7,995 nt of DNA from Hyphomonadaceae bacterium UBA5336. GTDB lineage: Bacteria > Pseudomonadota > Alphaproteobacteria > Caulobacterales > Hyphomonadaceae. The position numbers and the translations under genes are program-made. How positions within the stretch are numbered: position 1 is the first letter of the stretch; every line of letters begins with the position of its first letter. Positions 1-6,584 of the stretch are shown in pieces. The stretch is taken from contig DHQO01000009.1 in NCBI GenBank assembly GCA_002408125.1, positions 1 to 7,995 of the forward strand. Direction: 5' to 3'. The notes under the pieces are model-generated. The model was given only the letters and a program-made list of their open reading frames with translations. It was not told where the DNA came from and did no database searches.

Positions 1-22
1 CACATCCAGCGCGCTGGATGTG
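1..22. repeat. Perfect 22-base palindrome within rne at the window edge
   Basis: The first 11 bases (CACATCCAGCG) are the exact reverse complement of bases 12-22 (CGCTGGATGTG). In rne mRNA this could fold into a 9-bp stem with a CGCG loop. Base 1 is the window limit, so the palindrome may be longer. It encodes part of the tail region after the catalytic half (STSSALDV). No function is assigned. Confidence 0.75.
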
Positions 23-1872
23 GAGGGTTCTTCCGGCGCGGTCTTGCGGCGGTTGCGCTTGGGCCGGGACTTGGCGTTCGGGTCCTTCTCGGCGTGGATC
101 GTGAAATCCCCGGCCAGCAGGGAATCCGAGGAGGTCACCGTGATGGCAAAGCCGGCGGAGGCCTCCACCGCGGCGACTTCTTCGCGCTTGTGGTTGAGCA
201 GGTAGAGCGCGACATCGGTCGGCGCTTCCACCGTGATGGATTTCAGCCCGCCATGGGCCGCGCGGGCCTCGATGGCGCGCAAGAGCTGAAGTGTGGCCGA
301 TTCCACGCTGCGCACGCGCCCGGTCCCGTTACAGGCCGGGCAGGGGTCTGAGGTCGCCTGCAGGAAGCCGGCGCGGCGCCGCTGGCGCGAGATTTCCATC
401 AGGCCGAATTGCGAGATGCGGCCGAACTGCACCCGCGCCCGGTCGATCTTGAGATGATCCTTCATCGCCTTTTCGATGGCGCGGACATTCTTGTTCTCGT
501 CCATGTCGATGAAGTCGATGACGACCAGGCCGGCGAGATCGCGCAGGCGCATCTGGCGGCAGGCCTCTTCGGCCGCTTCCAGGTTTGTCTGCAGGGCCGT
601 CTGCTCGATATTGCGGGCCTTGGTCGACTTGCCCGAGTTCACGTCGATGGCGACGAGGGCCTCGGTCTGGTTGATCACCAGATAGCCGCCGGACTTCAGG
701 CGCACTTCCGGCTTGAAGATGGAATCGAGCTGTTCATCGATGCCATGGTCGACAAAGACCGGGACCGGGTCAGTCCATTTCTTCACCTTCCGGGCCTGGC
801 TTGGCATGATCAGATTGGCGAGATCCTTGGCCTCGCGATAGGCGCCTTCGCCCTGGATCAGGACCTCTTCGAGATCCTTGTGGAACATGTCGCGCATGGC
901 GCGGTGAACCAGGCCGCCTTCGGCATTGATCAGGCAGGGCGCCATGGACGACAGCGTCTTGTCACAGATCTGGTGCCACAGCTTGATGAGATAGTCATAG
1001 TCGCGCTTGATCTCGGCCTTGGTGCGCTTGGCGCCGGCCGTGCGGACAATGAGGCCCATGCCGTCGGGCATCTCGAATTCCGAGACGATGGATTTCAGCC
1101 GCTTGCGGTCTGCGCCATTGGCGATCTTGCGGGAAATGCCGCCACCGCGCGGGGTGTTGGGCATCAGCACCGAATAGCGCCCGGCGAGCGAAAGATAGGT
1201 GGTCAGCGCTGCGCCCTTGTTGCCACGCTCTTCCTTGGCGACCTGGACCAGCATCACCTGGCGGCGGCGGATGACTTCCTGGATCTTGTATTTCTTCAGA
1301 TAGGAATTGCGCGGCGGGCGCTTCTTGCGCTGGGCGCCGCGGCCTCGGGCTGCGGGCTTCGCCTTGGGCTTGGTGGCGCCTTCAGAACCGTCACCATTTT
1401 CGGTGTCGGCATCAGCCTCTGCGCTGGCCTCTTCGCTTTCGTCATCTTCGTCGGAATCATCAGACGCGTCGGCTTCCGCCTCGTCCTCATCCTCGTCATC
1501 CTCGTCGGAGGACTCGGCGCTGGATTCGTCTTCTTCGTCCTCGTCATCGTCGAGGTCGAAATCGTCATCCTCATTGGCCGCAGCCTCTTCGGCGGCGGCT
1601 TTCAGCAGCGCTTCGCGGTCTGCCTGGGGCAGCTGATAATAGTCGGGATGGATTTCGGAAAAGGCGAGGAAGCCGTGGCGATTACCGCCATATTCGACAA
1701 ATGCGGCCTGGAGCGAGGGCTCTACGCGCGTGACCTTGGCCAGATAGATATTTCCTCGAAGCTGTTCTCGTCCTTTTGTCTCGAAATCGAAATCGTCAAC
1801 CTGTTGATCCGTCACGACGGCGACCCGGGTCTCTTCCGGATGGGCCGCGTCGATCAGCATGAGTTTGCTCAT
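1..1872 (-). CDS. rne: Ribonuclease E, N-terminal 624 residues (3' end cut by window edge)
   Basis: Endoribonuclease that starts mRNA decay, processes rRNA and tRNA precursors, and scaffolds the RNA degradosome. The minus-strand frame stays open from ATG at 1872 to base 1. The start (MSKLMLIDAAHPEETRV) matches family N-termini as I recall them. An S1 RNA-binding domain is split: residues about 36-90 and 191-235 flank an acidic/basic insertion (91-190). The 5'-sensor/RNase H-like part and DNase I-like catalytic part follow. D410 (AIDVNS) and D453 (VIDFIDM) correspond to the Mg-binding aspartates of E. coli RNase E, and C511-PA-C514 is the zinc-link CPxC motif that joins protomers. The small domain runs to about residue 595, after which a charged low-complexity tail begins (KSRPKRNRRK) and leaves the window. 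In E. coli and Caulobacter such tails bind degradosome partners. A weak AAAGGT Shine-Dalgarno lies 8 bases upstream. A TTG immediately before the ATG is not needed. RNase G is less likely because of the tail and the CPxC context. Confidence 0.97.
   Translation of the reverse strand, partial: MSKLMLIDAAHPEETRVAVVTDQQVDDFDFETKGREQLRGNIYLAKVTRVEPSLQAAFVEYGGNRHGFLAFSEIHPDYYQLPQADREALLKAAAEEAAANEDDDFDLDDDEDEEDESSAESSDEDDEDEDEAEADASDDSDEDDESEEASAEADADTENGDGSEGATKPKAKPAARGRGAQRKKRPPRNSYLKKYKIQEVIRRRQVMLVQVAKEERGNKGAALTTYLSLAGRYSVLMPNTPRGGGISRKIANGADRKRLKSIVSEFEMPDGMGLIVRTAGAKRTKAEIKRDYDYLIKLWHQICDKTLSSMAPCLINAEGGLVHRAMRDMFHKDLEEVLIQGEGAYREAKDLANLIMPSQARKVKKWTDPVPVFVDHGIDEQLDSIFKPEVRLKSGGYLVINQTEALVAIDVNSGKSTKARNIEQTALQTNLEAAEEACRQMRLRDLAGLVVIDFIDMDENKNVRAIEKAMKDHLKIDRARVQFGRISQFGLMEISRQRRRAGFLQATSDPCPACNGTGRVRSVESATLQLLRAIEARAAHGGLKSITVEAPTDVALYLLNHKREEVAAVEASAGFAITVTSSDSLLAGDFTIHAEKDPNAKSRPKRNRRKTAPEEPSTSSALDV
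1309..1572 (-). other. Acidic-then-basic insertion inside the RNase E S1 domain (residues 101-188)
   Basis: Residues 101-164 contain 41 Asp/Glu out of 64 and no Lys/Arg. Residues 165-188 then contain ten Lys/Arg and no acid. Compared with E. coli RNase E, which passes directly between these S1 strands, about 100 residues are added between the HPDYYQLP segment and NSYLKKYKIQEV. The reading frame and flanking S1 sequence are intact, so this is a real protein insertion and not a frameshift. From memory, alphaproteobacterial RNase E proteins often carry an insertion here. The length and charge of this one are read directly; its function is unknown to me. Confidence 0.9.
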
Positions 1873-1880
1873 CAAACCGT

Positions 1881-1886
1881 ACCTTT
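1881..1886 (-). promoter_or_regulatory. Weak ribosome binding site of rne
   Basis: Read on the minus strand, AAAGGT lies 8 bases before the ATG at 1872. It is a partial match to the anti-Shine-Dalgarno complement and supports that ATG over the internal Met5. Confidence 0.45.
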
Positions 1887-2114
1887 GTGCTCGGCGGCGG
1901 GGCCCAACTGAAATGTCCGGGGCCTGATCGGTCCGCGCCGATTCTTATTGTGGTGTGGAAGCCGCGACGAGGCATGGCTGCGCCGGGGCGGCGCAAACTT
2001 CTGTCCATGTCTCGACCGGCTTCGGCGTGCATTGGTCTTCCGCTTATCGGGGCACTGCATGGCGGGGGCCTTGTTGACCCAGGCGTGGCAGAGCAGGGAA
2101 TCCAGATTTGTGTG

Positions 2115-2129
2115 GCTGGCCTCGCCAGC
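2115..2129. repeat. Small hairpin in the rne-amiC gap
   Basis: GCTGGC (2115-2120) and GCCAGC (2124-2129) form a perfect 6-bp stem around a CTC loop. No T-run follows on either strand, so it is not an intrinsic terminator. It could be part of an rne leader structure or an operator-like dyad; the sequence does not decide. Confidence 0.45.
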
Positions 2130-2276
2130 TCCTCATTCATGCAGGAGAACGGAGCATTTGGAAAGCCCTGTTACAGCAAAAGCTTGCTCATTTTGTGCTG
2201 ATTGCGCGAAGTACATGTCCGGTTAATCAAGCCTCTGCCAGATAGGAAGCCGTCGACCACTGCACCGCGCTTAGCC

Positions 2277-3521
2277 ATGCCGTTCTCCCGTTTCTCTCTC
2301 CTGTGCACTGTATTGTTCCTTTTGGGGATTTCCCTGACAGCGCCGCTCGCGCGCGCCGATATCGAATCGGTTCGTGTGGTCGGCGACGGCGAGTTCACGC
2401 GAATCACGATGTGGGCCGATGAGGCGGTCGAGGCGCGGGTGTTGATGTCGGGAGATGCCGGACCTGCGCAAATCCTGGTCTCCCTCGAAGGCGCCGCAAA
2501 TACATCCGGTCCGCCCGTGCCCGTTCCACCGGCCACGGGGGTGAGCGGTTATGGCTGGCAGTCGGGCTTTCTCGCCTTCACCCTGGCCAAGCCAATGATG
2601 GTGGCGCGCCAGCTCAACCTGCCGCCGACCGGCGACGAGCCGCGCTACCGGCTGGTCATCGACCTGGCTGCGGTCTCCCAGGCGCGCTTCCGCCAGGCCG
2701 TTCAGCGCGATGCCAACTCGGTGTCCCAGCGTGCCCAGATTCATCTGGCCGCCGCCTCGCCGACCCTGCCGGAGGTGTCAGCCCGCCCGGCCCCGCAGGG
2801 TCATGAGGTGGTACTGGAACCGGCGCGTCCCGAGCCGGGGCGCTATCTGATCGTGATCGATCCCGGCCATGGCGGGCGCGATCCGGGTGCTACGGCGCGC
2901 TCCGGCCTGCGCGAGAAGGACGTCGTTCTGCGCGCGGCCCATACGTTGAAGGAAATCCTCGAGGAAGACGAGCGTTTCACCGTGCGCATGACGCGCGCCG
3001 ATGACGAGTTCATCGAGCTGGAAGACCGCGTCACCCGTGCGCGCGAATGGGGCGCGGACCTCTTCATCTCGCTGCACGCCGATGCGGCCGCGAGCAGCGA
3101 TGTCGCCGGGGCGTCTGTCTACACCATCTCCGAACGCGGCGAGGGCCGGATCGAACGCGAATCCCAGCGCAATGACTGGCAGATCGAGATTGAGGACGGC
3201 ATTTCCGAGGAGGTTGGCGGTATTCTCGAACAGCTCACCCTGCGCGAGACCAAGTCCAATTCCGGCTATTTCGCCCAGCTCCTCCTGCCCGAACTCGCCG
3301 AGGCCGGCCCGGTGCTGCGCAACACCCATCGCGAGGCGGGATTTTATGTCCTGCTGGCCCCCGATGTGCCGGCTGTCCTGCTTGAAATGGGCTTTCTTAC
3401 CAATGGGGCCGATGCCCAGCGGCTGGCCAGCCCGGCCGGTCGGCGCCGCACCGCTCAGGCTGTGGCCGACGCAATCGACACCTATTTCGACCGCCAGGAC
3501 CTGATCCTGGTATCTAACTGA
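2277..3521 (+). CDS. amiC: N-acetylmuramoyl-L-alanine amidase, AmiC type (AMIN + Amidase_3)
   Basis: Periplasmic zinc hydrolase that cuts the MurNAc-L-Ala amide bond, removing stem peptides from peptidoglycan during daughter-cell separation. The product is 414 residues. Residues 1-27 form a Sec signal peptide with a likely cut after ARA (27/28). An AMIN septum-targeting domain spans about 29-128, a linker about 129-187, and the Amidase_3 catalytic domain about 190-405. Zinc ligands are H198 (DPGHGG), E213 (GLREKD) and H267 (SLHAD); catalytic E370 sits in LLEMGFLTN. The segment around 285-325 is where AmiB/AmiC relatives carry an autoinhibitory helix released by LytM-type activators (EnvC/NlpD in E. 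coli; DipM in Caulobacter). The ATG at 2277 is chosen because the signal peptide starts there, but no good Shine-Dalgarno precedes it: AGGAAG at 2245-2250 is about 26 bases away. A TTG at 2202 would add 25 polar residues before the signal peptide. It is followed after 150 bases by mrcA, another peptidoglycan gene. Confidence 0.95.
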   Translation: MPFSRFSLLCTVLFLLGISLTAPLARADIESVRVVGDGEFTRITMWADEAVEARVLMSGDAGPAQILVSLEGAANTSGPPVPVPPATGVSGYGWQSGFLAFTLAKPMMVARQLNLPPTGDEPRYRLVIDLAAVSQARFRQAVQRDANSVSQRAQIHLAAASPTLPEVSARPAPQGHEVVLEPARPEPGRYLIVIDPGHGGRDPGATARSGLREKDVVLRAAHTLKEILEEDERFTVRMTRADDEFIELEDRVTRAREWGADLFISLHADAAASSDVAGASVYTISERGEGRIERESQRNDWQIEIEDGISEEVGGILEQLTLRETKSNSGYFAQLLLPELAEAGPVLRNTHREAGFYVLLAPDVPAVLLEMGFLTNGADAQRLASPAGRRRTAQAVADAIDTYFDRQDLILVSN

Positions 3522-3659
3522 TACGTCACCCGGTTTGCGGTGGCTCGCTGACACTTCCGCCTTTCCCCGGCGCAGCTGCGGCCTTACTCTGGTCCAAATG
3601 ACATGCGAATCCGCGCACAGTCGGTAGAGGGACCGGCGCCCGTGCGGGCATGAGGGTAC

Positions 3660-3664
3660 GAGGA
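3660..3664 (+). promoter_or_regulatory. Ribosome binding site of mrcA
   Basis: GAGGA lies 7 bases before the ATG at 3672, good spacing, and fixes the mrcA start. A small GCCC/GGGC hairpin with a GTGC loop (3638-3649) sits just upstream. The rest of the 150-base amiC-mrcA gap shows no clear promoter or terminator; it includes a 10-base palindrome at 3571-3580. Confidence 0.6.
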
Positions 3665-3671
3665 CCAGACC

Positions 3672-6494
3672 ATGGCAGAAGCCAAGACGCGACGTTTCCT
3701 GACCTGGACGCTGATCAGGCGCCTGGCCATCTTCTTTGCGATCCTGGGTGTCCTGGGCATTGCCGCGATCTTCCTGGTCGTGGCTGCGCTCTCGCGCGAC
3801 CTGCCCACCATTGAGCGCCTGGCCGAATACGAGCCGCCGATCACTTCGCGCGTGCATGCCGGCGACGGGCGACTGATTGCCGAATTTGCCGGCACTGGCG
3901 CGGACGGCACGCCGCAATACCGGGTCTATGTGCCCTATGAATCGATCCCCGACAATGTCGTGAACGCCTTCGTGGCCGCTGAGGACAAGAAGTTCTTCGA
4001 GCATAGCGGCATCGACTATGTCGGCATTCTGCGCGGGGCGATCAATTCGGCGAAGAACAAGCTGACCGGCTCCGGCGGCCTGCAGGGCGGCTCGACGATC
4101 ACCCAGCAGGTGGTCAAGAACATGTTGCTCACGCGCGACCAGACCATTGTCCGCAAGATCAAGGAAGCGGTACTCTCGCGCCGGGTCGAGCGTGCTTTCA
4201 CCAAGCAGCAGATCCTCGAGCTTTATCTCAACGAGATCTATCTTGGCGGGCGCTCCTACGGCATCGGCTCGGCGGCGCTGGAATATTTCGACAAGTCGCT
4301 CATTGAGCTGGACCTTTCCGAAGCCGCGATTCTCGCCTCGCTCGCCAAGGCGCCGGGTACGGTGAACCCCTATACAAGGCCGGAGCGCCTCCTGCAGCGC
4401 CGCAACTATGTGCTCGGCCGCATGGTCGAGGATGGCTATATCACCCAGGCCGAGGCCGACGAGGCCATCGCCCAGCCGCTGACCACCACCGGGCGCCTGC
4501 GCGGCGCGGAATATGAGGCGGCGACCTATTTCGTCCAGGAACTGCGCCAGGACCTGCTCGACACCTATGGCGAGGACGCGCTGGAAGATGGCGGCCTGTC
4601 CATCCGCACCACGATCGACACCAATCTCCAGCTGGCCGCGACCACTGCGCTGCGCGACGGCCTGGTGGCCTATGACCGCCGTCATGGTTATCGCGGCCCG
4701 CTAACCAGCATTGCACTCGACGATACCGCCCAGCAGACCCTGGCGGATTTCCCCATGCCGTCCGGACATGGCGACTGGGAAGCGGCGCTGATCACGGCGA
4801 TCAACACCGACGGATCGGCTGCAGTGCGCCTGGCGGACGGAACCAGTTCCTCGCTCTACAAGGAAGACGTGGACTGGACCAGGAACACTTATGAGCGCGA
4901 GGATGGCCGCTCTGGCCTGTTGACCGGCGACATCATCCTCGTCGATGTCGAGCGCCAGGCGGCCGAGCTGAGCGAAGAGGAACTGCTCGATATCGAAAAC
5001 CAGGAGCGGCCCTCGCCGCGCCGGGGCTCCGCGCTCGCCATCGTGCCGCCGCTCACCGAGCCGGCCGGCCAGGCCAATCTGCGCCAGCTTCCCGACGTGG
5101 AAGGCGCGCTGGTCGCCATGGACCCGCACACGGGCCGCGTGCTCGCCATGGTCGGCGGCTTCAGCTTCTATCGCAGCGCCTTCAACCGTGTGACCCAGGC
5201 GCGCCGCCAGATCGGCTCCTCCTTCAAGCCCTTCGCCTATGCTGCCGCGCTGGAGCAGGGCTATACTCCGGCGAGCAAGATTCTCGACGCGCCCTTCGTG
5301 GAGTTCGATGTCCAGGCCGACGATTTCTGGTCGCCCGGCAACTATGCCGAGGGCCGGTTCTATGGCCTCTCGACCATGCGTCTCGGCCTTGAGAAGTCGC
5401 GCAACCTGATGACCGTGCGGCTCGCCCAGGATGTCGGCATGGACGTGGTCGCCGAGTTCGCCGAACGCCTGAAGGTCTATGACCATCTCGATCCCTATCT
5501 CGCCATGTCGCTCGGCGCGGGCGAAACCCGGGTGATCGATCTCGCCCAGGGCTATGCCACCTTCGTGAATGGCGGCAAGCAGATCACCCCGATCATGCTC
5601 GACCGCATCCAGGACCGCCACGGCCGCGACATGTGCGTGACCGATCCGCATCTTCGCATCGCCGGCGAGAGCGAGGATATCATCCAGGTCGGCGATGCGG
5701 CCTGCTATGCCGGCCATGTCGAGACCGGCGAAGACGAGGCCGATGCGCCGGCCGACCCGATCGACGTGATCTGCCCGGACTGTAACAATCCGGCCGGCTG
5801 GCAGGGCGAGGAACCGCCTGCCCTGATCGATCCGCGCCCGCAGGTGCTCGACCCGATCGTGGCCTATCAAATGGTCCACATGCTCGAAGGCGTTGTCGAG
5901 CGTGGCACAGCGACTCGTGTCCGGCGCGTCGGCAAGCCGCTGGCGGGCAAGACCGGTACGACCAACGATTACAAGGACGCCCTGTTCATGGGCTTCTCGC
6001 CGGACCTTGTCGTCGGCATCTGGGTGGGGTTCGACTCTCCTCGTTCTCTGGGTGAAGGCGAGGGCGGCTCTGTCGTCGCCGCGCCGATCTTCACCGACTT
6101 CATGACGGCTGCCCTCGCCGATGCCGAGGCGCTGCCCTTCCGCGCCCCGCCGGGCGTGCGGATGGTGCGCATCGATGCCCGCACCGGCGAGCTTCCGGGC
6201 CCTGCCACCGACACGGTGATCCTTGAGGCCTTCCGTCCTGGCACCGAGCCGGGCGTCGCCTTCCAGGAGGACGACCAGTTCGACATTTTCGGCTCCGGCG
6301 GGGACATCTTCACCCCGCGCCGTAGCGTCGCCGATGAAGGCGTGCCGGGCGGCGATCCGTCCGCCAGCGATCCCAATGCCCAGCCCGGTTCGCCCGACGA
6401 GCTCGGCCTCGGCAACCGGGGCAATCCCCAGCCCTCGCCCTCCACCGACAGCGAGGACAATCCCGTTGCCGACAGCCTGGGCGACACCTGGTAG
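3672..6494 (+). CDS. mrcA: Penicillin-binding protein 1A, bifunctional class A PBP
   Basis: Inner-membrane peptidoglycan synthase that polymerises lipid II into glycan strands and crosslinks the stem peptides. The product is 940 residues. A short cytoplasmic tail and one membrane anchor (about 15-40) are followed by a GT51 glycosyltransferase domain (about 75-250), with catalytic glutamates E104 (AAEDKKFFEH) and E188 (LYLNEIYLGG) and the GGSTITQQ motif at 139-146. An OB-like linker domain (about 330-450) leads to the transpeptidase domain: SxxK at S516-K519, SxN at S576-N578 and KTGT at 760-763. All active-site motifs are intact. Between SxN and KTG lies an acidic segment with four cysteines (C655, C678, C701, C704, the last two as CPDC); I recall similar cysteine motifs in other alphaproteobacterial PBP1A proteins. 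The C-terminal 100 or so residues are Gly/Pro/Asp-rich and probably disordered. It lies between amiC and prfB on the same strand. Symbols ponA or pbp1A would be equally acceptable. Confidence 0.97.
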   Translation: MAEAKTRRFLTWTLIRRLAIFFAILGVLGIAAIFLVVAALSRDLPTIERLAEYEPPITSRVHAGDGRLIAEFAGTGADGTPQYRVYVPYESIPDNVVNAFVAAEDKKFFEHSGIDYVGILRGAINSAKNKLTGSGGLQGGSTITQQVVKNMLLTRDQTIVRKIKEAVLSRRVERAFTKQQILELYLNEIYLGGRSYGIGSAALEYFDKSLIELDLSEAAILASLAKAPGTVNPYTRPERLLQRRNYVLGRMVEDGYITQAEADEAIAQPLTTTGRLRGAEYEAATYFVQELRQDLLDTYGEDALEDGGLSIRTTIDTNLQLAATTALRDGLVAYDRRHGYRGPLTSIALDDTAQQTLADFPMPSGHGDWEAALITAINTDGSAAVRLADGTSSSLYKEDVDWTRNTYEREDGRSGLLTGDIILVDVERQAAELSEEELLDIENQERPSPRRGSALAIVPPLTEPAGQANLRQLPDVEGALVAMDPHTGRVLAMVGGFSFYRSAFNRVTQARRQIGSSFKPFAYAAALEQGYTPASKILDAPFVEFDVQADDFWSPGNYAEGRFYGLSTMRLGLEKSRNLMTVRLAQDVGMDVVAEFAERLKVYDHLDPYLAMSLGAGETRVIDLAQGYATFVNGGKQITPIMLDRIQDRHGRDMCVTDPHLRIAGESEDIIQVGDAACYAGHVETGEDEADAPADPIDVICPDCNNPAGWQGEEPPALIDPRPQVLDPIVAYQMVHMLEGVVERGTATRVRRVGKPLAGKTGTTNDYKDALFMGFSPDLVVGIWVGFDSPRSLGEGEGGSVVAAPIFTDFMTAALADAEALPFRAPPGVRMVRIDARTGELPGPATDTVILEAFRPGTEPGVAFQEDDQFDIFGSGGDIFTPRRSVADEGVPGGDPSASDPNAQPGSPDELGLGNRGNPQPSPSTDSEDNPVADSLGDTW

Positions 6495-6502
6495 TCCCTG
6501 CC

Positions 6503-6527
6503 GGCCGGCGCCTTGACGGAGCCGGCC
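6503..6527. repeat. GC-rich stem-loop in the mrcA-prfB gap
   Basis: GGCCGGC (6503-6509) and GCCGGCC (6521-6527) form a perfect 7-bp stem around an 11-base loop, starting 8 bases after the mrcA stop. There is no T-run, so it is not a classic intrinsic terminator. It could stabilise the mrcA 3' end or modulate readthrough into prfB. The loop contains TTGACGG, but no -10 element follows at suitable spacing. Confidence 0.5.
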
Positions 6528-6567
6528 AACGCGTCCATCTCAGGCGGCCATAATTTCAACCTTCTCA

Positions 6568-6574
6568 AAGGGAG
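6568..6574 (+). promoter_or_regulatory. Ribosome binding site of prfB
   Basis: AAGGGAG lies 10 bases before ATG 6585. This supports initiation there, upstream of the in-frame TGA, and not at a later start such as the ATG at 6748. An in-frame TTG at 6576 is too close to this site. Confidence 0.6.
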
Positions 6575-6584
6575 ATTGCCGGCC

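Larger units (their letters stand above)
1873..2276. promoter_or_regulatory. Divergent rne-amiC intergenic region (promoters and leaders, not resolved)
   Basis: This 404-base gap separates the two divergent start codons, so it should hold both promoters. No convincing -35/-10 pair was found by eye on either strand. The best plus-strand match, TTGACC at 2074-2079, has no good -10 at the right distance. Open frames here have no recognisable protein features, and some overlap the rne start out of frame, so I call no gene. Visible structure includes a 6-bp hairpin (2115-2129) and a weaker AGCAA/TTGCT stem (2175-2188). Two GANTC sites, the CcrM methylation target in Alphaproteobacteria, lie at 1940-1944 and 2098-2102. 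A long leader would fit rne autoregulation as known in E. coli, but the transcription start is not visible. Confidence 0.5.

Noticed and set aside
1307..1636. Plus-strand open frame with long serine runs
   Set aside because: It is the antisense of the Asp/Glu-rich insertion in rne; GAC/GAG-type codons read backwards give TCN serine codons.
409..1911. 500-codon plus-strand open frame opposite rne
   Set aside because: It lies entirely opposite the well-conserved rne frame apart from its end, and shows no recognisable domain. It is a GC-rich codon-bias shadow.
1796..2140. Minus-strand open frame overlapping the rne start
   Set aside because: It is out of frame with rne, has no recognisable features, and overlaps conserved rne codons.
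2778..4685. 635-codon minus-strand open frame spanning amiC, the gap and mrcA
   Set aside because: It is antisense to two genes with intact catalytic motifs and has no domain of its own; long antisense frames are common at this GC content.
4701..5879. 392-codon minus-strand open frame
   Set aside because: Antisense shadow of the mrcA transpeptidase region.
6513..6519. TTGACGG as the -35 of a prfB promoter
   Set aside because: No acceptable -10 at 10-18 bases; the nearest TATAAT-like sequence (CATAAT, 6549-6554) is 30 bases away, and the motif sits in a hairpin loop.
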